Shown piece by piece: positions 1-6,795 of a DNA stretch of 18,958 nucleotides. Location: assembly GCA_001464255.1 (NCBI GenBank), contig LNFD01000305.1, positions 1 to 18,958 of the forward strand, read 5' to 3'. The translations under genes and the position numbers were made by a program. How positions within the stretch are numbered: the stretch's first letter is position 1; the number at the start of each line of letters is the position of its first letter. Source of the stretch: Actinomycetales bacterium Ga0077552 (GTDB taxonomy: Bacteria > Actinomycetota > Actinomycetes > Actinomycetales > Microbacteriaceae). The notes beneath the pieces are model-generated. The model was not told the DNA's origin. It saw nothing but the letters and a program-made list of their open reading frames with translations, and made no database searches.

Positions 1-419
1 AGTTGCCCGGGGTGAGTCATTTCGTATCGGACTGCTCGGGGCCTGCGCACGGGCAATCCGGTGCTCTGATCGAGGTGGGCCAGCAGCGGCATGCGATAGC
101 GGGCAATAACTCGGCCGACCGTGGAGCGTGGCACTCCCAGGTGGTAGCTGATCCGATGAGGACCCCACCGCCTGGTGAAGCGCAACGCCACGATCCGGCG
201 TTCAAGCCGACGCGAGAGCCTCAACGGTGAGCTCTTCGGCCGCGAGCTGTGATCGGTCAGCGGCAACCCGGCTCGATAACGGGTCGCCCATTTCGAGGCG
301 GTGGCCGGTGAGCATTGAAATCGTTCGGCAGCTCGTCTGACCGGCCAGCCCTGATCAACGATCAGTCGGGCAAGACGAAGCCGCCCCTCTGGGGCGAAGG
401 GCGCGTTAGCGTGAGTCAC
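1..419 (-). CDS. IS481-family transposase, N-terminal part, cut by the window edge
   Basis: Reading the minus strand from GTG at 419, the frame stays open for 139 codons to the window edge. The product begins VTHANAPFAPEGRLRLARLI and continues WPVRRAAERFQCSPATASKW, then a second segment RRWGPHRISYHLGVPRSTVG, and RYEMTHPGQ near the edge. This matches the N-terminus of IS481-family transposases: two helix-turn-helix segments (about residues 15-50 and 85-112) ahead of a DDE integrase core. The core would lie outside the window, so whether the transposase is intact cannot be judged. The start is supported by a GGAGG ribosome-binding site 6 nt upstream, and by HANAP, typical of the family start. 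The gene lies downstream of pfkB on the same strand, and its GTG overlaps the pfkB stop (GTGA). Family assignment is from recalled family sequences, not a search. Confidence 0.88.
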   Translation of the reverse strand, partial: MTHANAPFAPEGRLRLARLIVDQGWPVRRAAERFQCSPATASKWATRYRAGLPLTDHSSRPKSSPLRLSRRLERRIVALRFTRRWGPHRISYHLGVPRSTVGRVIARYRMPLLAHLDQSTGLPVRRPRAVRYEMTHPGQ

Positions 420-1441
420 GAAGACCTCCGGTTTGACGAAGTGAGTGTGGTAACCCACATCGTTCCGGAGGTCTTCGCTACCTCAAACGGCTGGCGCTCG
501 AACCGCTCGACGTCGTCGCGGTGGCACAGCTCGGTGGCCTCGGTCGTGGCGGTCGCCGCGCCCGCCGCGACACCCCCGCGGAACGCCGTGGCGAGGTCGT
601 GACCCTGCGCGAGGCGCAGCACCATCGCGCCGAGGAAGCTGTCGCCCGCCCCGACCGTCGACCGCACGGTGATGAGCGGTGAGGCGAGGCGCGTGGCGCC
701 CTCAGCGGTCACGAGCACGGCGCCGTCGCCGCCCAGCGTGAGGGCGACGATCTCGACCCGGCCGCGGCCGACGAGCTCGCGCGCGGCCTCGACCTTCTCG
801 TCGATCGTCAGGGTGGGGGCGCCGACGAGCTCGCCGAGCTCGCGGCCCGAGGGCTTGACGAGGAAGACGCCCTCGTCGACGGCTTCGGCGAGCGCCGCAC
901 CCGAGGCGTCGACGACGCACCGCACGCCGAGCTCGCGGGCGCGCCGGGCCACGCGCGCATAGAAGTCGTCGGGCATGCCGGGCGCGAGCGAGCCGCTCGG
1001 CACGACGTAGCCGCCGAGGTGCATGGCCGCCTCGGTGGCGAGCAGGCACTGCCGCCACTCGGGCTCGGTGAGGCTCGGGCCCTGCAGCACGAACCGGAAC
1101 TGCTTTCCCGTCGAGGTCTCGTCGATCGTGATGTTCTCACGGGTCGACTGCGCGATCGGGATGGCGCGGCCGATGATGCCCTCGGCTTCGAGCAGCTGCC
1201 GGTAGGCCTGGCCCGTCGCCCCGCCGACCGCGTAGATCGCCGTCGAGTGGCCGCCGAGCCGCTCGATGACACGACTGACGTTGACGCCCCCACCGCCGGG
1301 ATCGACGCGGCTCGGCCCGCAGCGCATCTTGTGCTCGGGCATGACCGTCTCGGTCGTCGTGCTCACGTCGAGCGCGGGGTTGACCGTGAGCGTGACGATG
1401 GGCGCCGGGTGGGCGGCGGATGCTGCGGGGCTCTGCGCCAT
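416..1441 (-). CDS. pfkB: PfkB-type 6-phosphofructokinase (ribokinase family), C-terminus altered by IS insertion
   Basis: This cytoplasmic kinase is predicted to phosphorylate fructose 6-phosphate or a similar sugar phosphate with ATP. The 341-residue product matches the E. coli PfkB pattern throughout: LTVNPALDVST at the start, PGGGGVNVSRVIERLGG (substrate region), VDASGAAL and LVKPSGREL in the middle, and STVGAGDS near residue 266 with catalytic base Asp267. E. coli PfkB ends about 11 residues after its Asp-Asp pair. Here the matching RDD is followed by about 11 residues that could be native (to FEV, residue 321), then about 20 residues encoded by the IS end. The active site is complete, so the enzyme may still work. 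ATG 1441 has no ribosome-binding site but sits 6 nt after TAGCCT. The substrate could be tagatose 6-phosphate or fructose 1-phosphate instead. Confidence 0.88.
   Translation of the reverse strand: MAQSPAASAAHPAPIVTLTVNPALDVSTTTETVMPEHKMRCGPSRVDPGGGGVNVSRVIERLGGHSTAIYAVGGATGQAYRQLLEAEGIIGRAIPIAQSTRENITIDETSTGKQFRFVLQGPSLTEPEWRQCLLATEAAMHLGGYVVPSGSLAPGMPDDFYARVARRARELGVRCVVDASGAALAEAVDEGVFLVKPSGRELGELVGAPTLTIDEKVEAARELVGRGRVEIVALTLGGDGAVLVTAEGATRLASPLITVRSTVGAGDSFLGAMVLRLAQGHDLATAFRGGVAAGAATATTEATELCHRDDVERFERQPFEVAKTSGTMWVTTLTSSNRRSS
419..477 (-). promoter_or_regulatory. Inverted repeat covering the transposase ribosome-binding site
   Basis: Arms 465-477 and 419-431 are perfectly complementary over 13 bp, with a 33-nt loop. 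In minus-strand RNA the second arm contains the GGAGG ribosome-binding site and the first base of the GTG start. A transcript entering from pfkB would carry both arms and could hide the site. A transcript starting in the loop would lack the first arm. Such protection from readthrough is known for other IS families (IS10, IS50); its use here is inference. Confidence 0.6.
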
Positions 1442-1447
1442 GACGTC

Positions 1448-1453
1448 AGGCTA
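1448..1453 (-). promoter_or_regulatory. Putative -10 box of pfkB (leaderless)
   Basis: TAGCCT on the minus strand lies 6 nt before the pfkB ATG, with no ribosome-binding site between them. Its TAG is also the stop codon of the upstream aldo/keto reductase gene. The same TANNNT-N6-7-start arrangement occurs at five other genes here. Confidence 0.5.
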
Positions 1454-2293
1454 GACCGGTACCCCGCGCGAGGCGAGGTCGCCCAGGAGCGCATCGCGCA
1501 GCTCGTCGTCGACCTGCTCGGTCATGGCCGCGAGCGCGTCGCGCGCCGAGTCGGGCCGGGTCGAGCCGATGACGGGCCAGTAGCCGGGCAGAACGTCGAG
1601 CACGGTGGCAAGCGTCAGCCGGTGCACTGAGGCACCGCGCTGCGTCGCCAGGGCGGCCACATGCGGAACGCGCGTGGCCAGCGGCGCCGCGCGGGGGCCG
1701 CCGAACGGCGCGTATCCGAAGAAGTCGATGCCCGCCTCGCGGCAGTGCCGGTACTCGGCGAAGCTGTCGACCCCGAGGCCGAGGCGGTTCTGCACCGCGT
1801 CGAGCGGGGCGACCGCCAGCGCGCGGTCGATGAGCTCGATCGGGGCGTTCGACAGCCCGACGGTGCGCGCGAGCCCCTCCTCCCGCAGGGCGGCGAGCGT
1901 CGCCACCGACTCCTCGAGGTCGTCGACGCGGTCGGCGCGGTGCAGCAGCAGGAGGTCGAGGGGGGCGCCGAGCAGCTCGACGCTGCGGGCGGCGTCGGCG
2001 CGTATCCGATCGACACTGCCGTCGGAGTGCCAGGCCGACGCGCCTGCGCGGTAGTGCCCGGCTTTGGTGAGGATCGGGAGGCCGGCGCGGCGCTCGCGGC
2101 CCTCGGCGGCGAGCCGCTCGCCCACGCCGTCGTCGTCGAGCCGGGCGTAGGCGCGAGCGGTGTCGAGCGCGACCACACCACTGTCAACGGCCGCGGCGAT
2201 CACGTCTCGGGCGTTGTGGTCGGTCGCACCCTCGTTGAGCACGAGGGCGGCGATGCCGAGCACGATGCCGGGGCGGTCGAGCGCGGAGGTCAC
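1451..2293 (-). CDS. Aldo/keto reductase
   Basis: A predicted NAD(P)-dependent TIM-barrel oxidoreductase of about 280 residues. The family's catalytic elements can be read in order: DTARAYA (Asp and Tyr), LTKAGHY (Lys) and LLLLHRAD (His), followed by the VGLSN and DAVQNRLGL segments typical of the fold. The closest general type is the aldose 1-dehydrogenase/L-fucose dehydrogenase-like group, but the substrate cannot be read from sequence. The start is uncertain. An upstream in-frame GTG at 2329 adds 12 residues without family character. I prefer GTG 2293 because TACGCT lies 7 nt before it, as at other leaderless genes here. The stop TAG overlaps the pfkB -10 box. pfkB follows in the same direction, so the two could be partly co-transcribed in sugar metabolism. 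Confidence 0.85.
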   Translation of the reverse strand: MTSALDRPGIVLGIAALVLNEGATDHNARDVIAAAVDSGVVALDTARAYARLDDDGVGERLAAEGRERRAGLPILTKAGHYRAGASAWHSDGSVDRIRADAARSVELLGAPLDLLLLHRADRVDDLEESVATLAALREEGLARTVGLSNAPIELIDRALAVAPLDAVQNRLGLGVDSFAEYRHCREAGIDFFGYAPFGGPRAAPLATRVPHVAALATQRGASVHRLTLATVLDVLPGYWPVIGSTRPDSARDALAAMTEQVDDELRDALLGDLASRGVPV

Positions 2294-2300
2294 GTCTCCG

Positions 2301-2306
2301 AGCGTA
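2301..2306 (-). promoter_or_regulatory. Putative -10 box of the aldo/keto reductase gene
   Basis: TACGCT on the minus strand is followed by 7 nt and then GTG at 2293. It fits the actinobacterial TANNNT -10 pattern and would make the transcript leaderless. No convincing -35 box is seen. Confidence 0.4.
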
Positions 2307-2361
2307 GGGCTTCGTATTGCTACGGCCACACCTCAGTTCCAGTCCGACCCACCTCCATGCC

Positions 2362-2390
2362 TGTACACTTGTATAACAATCTGGTACTGT
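2362..2390 (+). promoter_or_regulatory. Putative lldD promoter with an embedded GntR/FadR-type operator
   Basis: TGTACA (2362-2367) and TACTGT (2385-2390) are separated by 17 bp and fit -35 and -10 boxes. The spacer holds TTGTATAACAA (2369-2379), an interrupted palindrome matching the TNGTNNNACNA form known for FadR-subfamily GntR regulators, which include LldR. The stretch is markedly AT-richer than its surroundings. The rest of the 2330-2537 gap is an untranslated leader of about 140 nt in which I see no clear riboswitch. Confidence 0.45.
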
Positions 2391-2537
2391 CGCGACGATC
2401 AGCAGTCACACCCTCGCAGTGACCCGCGTGCGCGATGCGGTCGATGCGGTGTTGCGTGCCTGCGTCCTGAGCCAGCGCGAAGCGCCCCGAAACTTCGGAA
2501 TGTGCGACGCGACCGACCCGAGTACAAGGAACCGCCG

Positions 2538-3770
2538 ATGGTGAAACGCCGCTTCCCCCGCCCGAAAGAGCTCGCGCCGCTCATGCGCTTCAAGACGCCC
2601 GAGCTCAACGGCAAGAAGCGCCGCCTGCAGAGCGCGCTGACGATCGCCGACCTGCGCACCATCGCGCAACGCCGCACGCCGAAGGCCCCCTTCGACTACA
2701 CCGAGGGCGCGGCCGAGGCCGAGCTCAGCCTCGGGCGCGCGCGGCAGGCGTTCAGCGACATCGAGTTCCACCCCGCGATCCTGCGCGACGTGAGCCAGGT
2801 CGACACCGGGTGGGAGGTGCTGGGCAAGCGGGTCGAGCTACCCTTCGGCATTGCGCCCACGGGTTTCACGCGCATGATGCACACCGAGGGCGAGGTGGCG
2901 GGGGCGACGGCAGCGGCCGCGGCGGGCATCCCGTTCTCGCTGTCGACGATGGGCACGACGAGCATCGAGGATGTTCGCGCAGTGGCCCCCGAGGGCCGCA
3001 ACTGGTTTCAGCTCTACATGTGGAAAGACCGCGAGCGTTCGATGCAGCTCGTCGAGCGCGCGGCAGCCGCGGGCTTCGACACGCTGCTCGTCACGGTCGA
3101 CGTGCCCGTCGCCGGTGCGCGGCTGCGCGACAAGCGCAACGGCTTCTCGATTCCACCCGCGCTCACCATGGGCACGATCGTCAACGCCATCCCCCGCCCG
3201 TGGTGGTGGTGGGACTTCTTGACCACCGAGCCCCTCGCCTTCGCCAGCCTCTCGAGCTGGAACGGCACGGTCGGTGAACTGCTCGACGCCATGTTCGACC
3301 CGACCGTCACCTACGACGACCTGCGCTGGATCAAAGAGCAGTGGCCCGGCAAGCTCGTCGTCAAGGGCGTGCAGACGGTCGATGACGCGAAGCGGCTCAC
3401 CGCCCTGGGCATCGACGGCATCACGCTCTCGAACCACGGCGGTCGGCAGCTCGACCGCGCGCCGATCCCCTTCCACCTGCTGCCCGAGGTCGTGCGCGAG
3501 GTCGGCAAAGACACCGAGGTGCACCTCGACACGGGCATCATGTCGGGCGCCGACATCGTCGCTTCGGTGGCGCTCGGTGCGCGCTTCACGCTCATCGGCC
3601 GCGCCTACCTCTACGGCTTGATGGCTGGCGGGCGCGAGGGCGTCGACCGTACGATTCAGATTCTGGGCGAGCAGGTCGCCCGCACCATGCGCCTGCTGGG
3701 CGTGAGCTCGCTCGACGAGCTCGAGCCGGGCCACGTGACGCAGTTGCAGCGGCTGATGCCGCGCGGCTGA
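2538..3770 (+). CDS. lldD: FMN-dependent L-lactate dehydrogenase (quinone-linked)
   Basis: The enzyme oxidises L-lactate to pyruvate and passes electrons to the respiratory chain; proteins of this family are cytoplasmic or peripheral on the inner face of the membrane. The 410-residue product spans the whole alpha-hydroxy acid dehydrogenase fold: FDYTEGAAEAE near residue 52, PFGIAPTGF (FMN binding) at 102, FQLY with Tyr160, Lys276 in VVKGV, catalytic His300 and substrate-binding Arg303 in SNHGGRQLD, then DTGIMSGADI and GRAYLYG. DTGIMSGAD resembles mycobacterial LldD2 rather than the DGGIRRG of many relatives. ATG 2538 is chosen because AAGGA lies 7 nt upstream and the family N-terminus fits. 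It is transcribed alone from an operator-bearing promoter. The substrate could be another L-2-hydroxyacid. Confidence 0.9.
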   Translation: MVKRRFPRPKELAPLMRFKTPELNGKKRRLQSALTIADLRTIAQRRTPKAPFDYTEGAAEAELSLGRARQAFSDIEFHPAILRDVSQVDTGWEVLGKRVELPFGIAPTGFTRMMHTEGEVAGATAAAAAGIPFSLSTMGTTSIEDVRAVAPEGRNWFQLYMWKDRERSMQLVERAAAAGFDTLLVTVDVPVAGARLRDKRNGFSIPPALTMGTIVNAIPRPWWWWDFLTTEPLAFASLSSWNGTVGELLDAMFDPTVTYDDLRWIKEQWPGKLVVKGVQTVDDAKRLTALGIDGITLSNHGGRQLDRAPIPFHLLPEVVREVGKDTEVHLDTGIMSGADIVASVALGARFTLIGRAYLYGLMAGGREGVDRTIQILGEQVARTMRLLGVSSLDELEPGHVTQLQRLMPRG

Positions 3771-3803
3771 GCGTCGCCCGCGGGCCGGGCCCCGTCGCGA
3801 CGC
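3771..3803. terminator. Weak hairpin between convergent genes
   Basis: GCGTCGC (3771-3777) can pair with GCGACGC (3797-3803) right after the lldD stop; the 19-nt loop is itself GC-rich. There is no T-run, so intrinsic termination is only a possibility. It is the only stem-loop I noticed in the 60-bp gap to the convergent membrane protein gene. Confidence 0.25.
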
Positions 3804-3830
3804 CGTGGTGGTCGCCGCGGCGGGGCTCTC

Positions 3831-4199
3831 TCAAGCGAGCAGGCCCGGAACGAGCGACGCGACGGTCACCCCGTGCACGACGGCGATGCCGAGGTTCGAG
3901 AGCACGACGGGGTTGCGCAGGGCATCCTGCACCAGCACCGCCGTCAGCACCTTGTAGACGATCTGCACGGCGAGCAGCGCGACCGCGGCGGCTTCGACGG
4001 CGACGGAGGGCCCGACGGTCGCGACGACCGCGAGCAGGGCGATCGAGGCGGTGAGGATCGCGACGTAGATCGCGAGCAGGATGTCGCGCGCGGGCGTGCG
4101 CTCGCCCCAGGCCCGCGCGATCCAGGGCGCGCGGGCCGCGAGCGAGCCGACGACCGGCATGAGCACGACGATGTTGAGCAGCAGCGAGACGATGAGCAC
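3831..4199 (-). CDS. Small four-helix membrane protein, function unknown
   Basis: The 122-residue product is almost entirely hydrophobic with short charged turns, giving about four predicted membrane helices (roughly residues 2-22, 38-62, 66-88 and 98-120). I do not recognise a family. GTG 4199 is preferred because AGGAGG, inside the end of the preceding SDR gene, lies 9 nt upstream. Only 4 nt separate the two genes, so they are very likely co-transcribed and possibly translationally coupled. That places the protein under the same TetR-type control as the SDR gene. A role alongside the reductase, for example with a lipophilic substrate, is speculation. Confidence 0.75.
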   Translation of the reverse strand: MLIVSLLLNIVVLMPVVGSLAARAPWIARAWGERTPARDILLAIYVAILTASIALLAVVATVGPSVAVEAAAVALLAVQIVYKVLTAVLVQDALRNPVVLSNLGIAVVHGVTVASLVPGLLA

Positions 4200-4203
4200 G
4201 CGG

Positions 4204-5190
4204 TCACGCCTCCTGCGGGTGCCGCTGGTCGGTCGCCGACACGAACGGGGCGATCACCTCGTCGAGCCACGTCATGAGCTCGCGCTGGCGCTCGGGCTCG
4301 TAGGTGACCTGCTCGGCCCGCGTGAGCACGCCGATCTCGATGTAAGCGCCGTTGAGGTCGGCGAAGGTGTCGCCGAGCGCGAGCTCGACGGCGTGCCGAC
4401 CGGTGATGCGCGCGGTCGTCGCCTTGGGGTGCAGGGCCATGACGGGCATGATCCAGCGCCATACCCAGTAGCGGAACGCCGACATATCGCGCACGAGGCC
4501 CGTGCGCACCGTGAGCCCGGGGTCGTAGATGGTGAGGCGGCGGCCCGTCGCGGCGAGACGCTCGGCCCAGACGTGCGCGGCGGTGACGAGGGCGAGCTTG
4601 CTCGAGGCGTAGGCGATGCCGCCGCGCTCGCGCCCCGTCGCTTCGGTCGGCGCCTCGGTCGGATCCGCCGTCGCGAGCGCGGCGGGCGCCTGCCACTGCG
4701 GATCGGGGATGAGGTTGAACGACTGCTTCTTGCCGCGGTGCGTCGACGAGCCCATGACGACGACGTGGCCCGCGGGTGCGAGCATCGGCTCGAGCCCCGT
4801 CACGAGCAGGTGCTGCGCGATGACGTTGATCGTGAAGGTGCGCTCGTGGCCCTGGGCGCCGAGCGTCGCGCGCGACATGAACTGGGTGCCGGCGTTGAGC
4901 AGGGCGGCGTCGATGGGCGCGATCGTGCCGGCATCGATGAGCGCGCGCACCTCGGCGAGCGCCGCCTGCACCGACGCCAGGTCGGCGAGGTCGACGCTCA
5001 CGCCGTGAGCGGTGAGGCCCACGGCGCGCGCCTGGTCGAGCGCGGCATCCAGCGCCGTCGCATTGCGGGCGAGGAGGACGAGGGTCGGGCGGGCCGGGTG
5101 CCGCAGCAGGGCGCGTAGCATGCCCGCGCCGATGCCGCTCGTCGGGCCCGTGAGCAGGACGGTGGGCCGAGTGATGTCATGAACTGTCAT
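4204..5190 (-). CDS. Short-chain dehydrogenase/reductase (SDR)
   Basis: A predicted NAD(P)-dependent oxidoreductase of 328 residues. The Rossmann motif TGPTSGIG is near residue 14, LLNAG near 101, and the catalytic Ser and YASSK follow, the Tyr-Lys being within GGIAYASSKLALV. The length and the long segment between the serine and tyrosine regions resemble retinol dehydrogenase/protochlorophyllide reductase-like SDRs, as does the extended C-terminal part. The substrate is unknown. The frame is open upstream, but the SDR fold starts at ATG 5190. There is no ribosome-binding site, and TACTTT lies 6 nt before the ATG, so a leaderless transcript is likely. It is divergent from the TetR gene, with a palindrome over the start codon and another over the putative -35, so TetR is its probable regulator. 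Confidence 0.88.
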   Translation of the reverse strand: MTVHDITRPTVLLTGPTSGIGAGMLRALLRHPARPTLVLLARNATALDAALDQARAVGLTAHGVSVDLADLASVQAALAEVRALIDAGTIAPIDAALLNAGTQFMSRATLGAQGHERTFTINVIAQHLLVTGLEPMLAPAGHVVVMGSSTHRGKKQSFNLIPDPQWQAPAALATADPTEAPTEATGRERGGIAYASSKLALVTAAHVWAERLAATGRRLTIYDPGLTVRTGLVRDMSAFRYWVWRWIMPVMALHPKATTARITGRHAVELALGDTFADLNGAYIEIGVLTRAEQVTYEPERQRELMTWLDEVIAPFVSATDQRHPQEA

Positions 5191-5193
5191 GAC
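5176..5193. promoter_or_regulatory. Palindrome over the SDR start codon, putative TetR operator 1
   Basis: GTCATGA-ACTG-TCATGAC is a perfect 7-bp inverted repeat with a 4-bp centre. It covers the SDR ATG (5188-5190) and the likely transcription start. It shares the GTCAT half-site with the second palindrome; the centres are about 30 bp apart, close to three helical turns. Confidence 0.5.
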
Positions 5194-5196
5194 GGC

Positions 5197-5225
5197 AAAG
5201 TACGTGATGTCATGATATGACACAA
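5197..5225 (-). promoter_or_regulatory. Putative SDR promoter
   Basis: On the minus strand, TTGTGT (5225-5220), a 17-bp spacer and TACTTT (5202-5197) precede the ATG by 6 nt. The -35 matches consensus only in TTG. The palindrome at 5208-5222 overlaps the -35 and most of the spacer. Confidence 0.45.
5208..5222. promoter_or_regulatory. Palindrome between SDR and TetR genes, putative TetR operator 2
   Basis: TGTCAT-GAT-ATGACA is a perfect 6-bp inverted repeat with a 3-bp centre. It lies 19 bp before the TetR ATG and overlaps the putative SDR -35, so one bound repressor could control both divergent promoters. Confidence 0.6.
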
Positions 5226-5228
5226 GAG

Positions 5229-5234
5229 TAGGAT
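5229..5234 (+). promoter_or_regulatory. Putative -10 box of the tetR-family gene
   Basis: TAGGAT is followed by 7 nt and ATG 5242. The AGGA inside it could also serve as a weak ribosome-binding site, so leaderless initiation is not certain. Confidence 0.4.
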
Positions 5235-5241
5235 CGACGGC

Positions 5242-5817
5242 ATGCCCCGCTGGCCTGAGGACTCGCGCACGCGGCTCGTCGTCGCCGCGATGAGCCTCTT
5301 CGGCGAGCGCGGCTACGCGGCCACGACGGTCGACGAGATCGCGGCCCGCGCGGGCGTCACGGCGCGCACGTTCTTCCGGCACTTCCGCGACAAGGAGGAG
5401 GTGCTGTTCTCCGACGACGATTCGCTCATGCCGCACCTCATCGCCACGATCGCCGAGCCGACCGGCCCGGTCGCCGCCGAGTCGCTCATGAGCCGCGCGC
5501 TCTCGTCGCTCGCCGAGGTCATGCAGCCCGAGCGCGAGGCGCTGCGCGCCCGCCAGCGCATCATCGACACCGAGGTCTCGCTCGCCGGCCGCGAGCTCGC
5601 CAAGCAGGCGCTCTGGCAGCGGGCCGTCACGACGACGCTCATCGAGCGCGGCTTCGCCGAGGAGCACGCCGAGGTGCTCTCGGCCATCGGCTTCGCCCTC
5701 TTCGTGCGCGAGCTGCACGCCTGGCTCGCCGACGACGACGGCCCCGACCTCGCGCACCGGGTGCGGGATGCCCTGCCACGCGTGCGCACCGTGCTCGACG
5801 TCGTCAGCGCGCGCTGA
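5242..5817 (+). CDS. TetR/AcrR-family transcriptional regulator
   Basis: The 191-residue product has the family N-terminal DNA-binding domain: ALFGERGYAATTVDEIAARAGVT-type helices at about residues 15-45, ending in the hallmark TFFRHFRDKEEVLF. The rest is an all-helical ligand-binding and dimerisation domain with no recognisable ligand signature; the layout resembles actinobacterial regulators with a MftR-like C-terminal domain. It is divergently placed to the SDR gene across a 51-bp gap that holds two palindromes. Autorepression and repression of the SDR-membrane protein pair is therefore the simplest reading. The LLM oxidoreductase gene follows 43 bp downstream but seems to have its own promoter. 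Confidence 0.93.
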   Translation: MPRWPEDSRTRLVVAAMSLFGERGYAATTVDEIAARAGVTARTFFRHFRDKEEVLFSDDDSLMPHLIATIAEPTGPVAAESLMSRALSSLAEVMQPEREALRARQRIIDTEVSLAGRELAKQALWQRAVTTTLIERGFAEEHAEVLSAIGFALFVRELHAWLADDDGPDLAHRVRDALPRVRTVLDVVSAR

Positions 5818-5848
5818 GAGTCCGGCAGGCCGCCCCGCGCCCGCGTCG

Positions 5849-5854
5849 TAGTCT
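5849..5854 (+). promoter_or_regulatory. Putative -10 box of the LLM oxidoreductase gene
   Basis: TAGTCT is followed by CGACGC and the ATG at 5861. No ribosome-binding site is present, which suggests leaderless initiation. Confidence 0.45.
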
Positions 5855-5860
5855 CGACGC

Positions 5861-6784
5861 ATGCAGTACTGCGTCTTCACCGAGCCCCAGCAGGGCGCCA
5901 GCTACGACACGATCGTCGCCCACGCGCAGCGCGCCGAAGCCCTCGGCTTCCACGCCTGGTTCCGCAGCGACCACTACCTCGTCATGGGCGACGGCGACGG
6001 CCTGCCCGGCCCGACCGATGCCTGGACGACCCTCGCCGGGCTCGCCCGCGAGACGAGCACGATCCGCCTCGGCACGCTCGTCAGCTCGGCCACCCACCGC
6101 CACCCCGGAATCCTCGCCGTGCAGGTCGCGCAGGTCGACCAGATGTCGGGAGGCCGCGTCGAGTTCGGCCTCGGCACCGGCTGGTACGCGCGCGAGCACG
6201 AGGCCTTCGGCATCCCCTTCCCCGAGAAGCGGTTCGGGATGCTCGAGGAGCAGCTTGCCATCGTGACGGGCTACTGGGCCACCCCCGACGGCGCCACCTA
6301 CTCGTTCGAGGGCGACCACTACCGGCTCGTCGACGTGCCCGCCCTGCCCAAGATCGTGCAGGAGCGCATGCCCGTCATCGTGGGCGGCGGCGGACCGCGC
6401 AAGACACCCCAGCTGGCTGCGCGGTACGCGACCGAGTTCAACATCGGGTTCCGCACGCTCGAGGGCTTCGCCGAGGTGCTCGCGAACGTGCGCGCGATCT
6501 GCGAGGAAGAAGAGCGCGACCCCGCGACGCTGAGCATGTCGGCCGCCTGGCCCACCGTCGTCGGCCGCGACGCCGCCGAGCTCGCGCGGCGCTGCGCCGC
6601 GGTCGGCATCGACCCGGCGAGCGACCACGGCGAGCGTCTCGTCGGCACTCCTGCCGAGGTCGTCGACCGGCTCGGCGCCCTGCGCGAGCTCGGCGTCGAC
6701 CGCGTCTACCTGCAGACGGTCGACATGACCGACCTCGAGCACCTCGACCTCATCGCGGCCGACGTGCTGCCGCAGCTGACGTGA
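5861..6784 (+). CDS. LLM-class flavin-dependent (probably F420-dependent) oxidoreductase
   Basis: A luciferase-like TIM-barrel enzyme of 307 residues. It opens with a beta-strand start (MQYCVFTEPQ), has AEALGFHAWFRSDHY near residue 27, then TSTIRLGTLV, VDQMSGGRVEFGLGTGW and MPVIVGGGGPRKT, which form the cofactor pocket in this family. The family uses reduced F420 or FMN; actinobacterial members of this length are most often F420-dependent, but the cofactor is inferred. The substrate is unknown. The stop lies 11 nt before the ATG of the serine hydrolase gene, and the three genes to 8459 probably form one operon. A leaderless start is suggested by TAGTCT 6 nt upstream. Confidence 0.9.
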   Translation: MQYCVFTEPQQGASYDTIVAHAQRAEALGFHAWFRSDHYLVMGDGDGLPGPTDAWTTLAGLARETSTIRLGTLVSSATHRHPGILAVQVAQVDQMSGGRVEFGLGTGWYAREHEAFGIPFPEKRFGMLEEQLAIVTGYWATPDGATYSFEGDHYRLVDVPALPKIVQERMPVIVGGGGPRKTPQLAARYATEFNIGFRTLEGFAEVLANVRAICEEEERDPATLSMSAAWPTVVGRDAAELARRCAAVGIDPASDHGERLVGTPAEVVDRLGALRELGVDRVYLQTVDMTDLEHLDLIAADVLPQLT

Positions 6785-6795
6785 CTGGAGCATCC

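Larger units (their letters stand above)
1..478 (-). mobile_element. Left (5') end of an IS481-family insertion sequence
   Basis: The transposase frame, its ribosome-binding site and a 59-nt untranslated end lie between the window edge and the pfkB coding sequence. The outer boundary is set only approximately. The perfect inverted repeat 419-431/465-477 should be inside the element because a 13-bp chance match in host DNA is unlikely, and PfkB homology stops at about 479. I could not identify the terminal inverted repeat tip or the target-site duplication because the other end is outside the window. Confidence 0.7.

Noticed and set aside
2336..2398. tRNA or small RNA gene in the AT-richer gap
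   Set aside because: No cloverleaf arms or terminator are visible. The AT richness is explained by promoter and operator elements.
2419..2544. Upstream open frame of 41 codons overlapping the lldD start
   Set aside because: It starts at a GTG without a ribosome-binding site, shows no recognisable pattern, and such frames are common by chance at this GC content. A leader-peptide role cannot be excluded.
4204..5880. A 558-residue SDR fusion starting at 5880
   Set aside because: The N-terminal 230 residues are antisense to the tetR-family gene and have no domain pattern. The SDR fold begins at ATG 5190.
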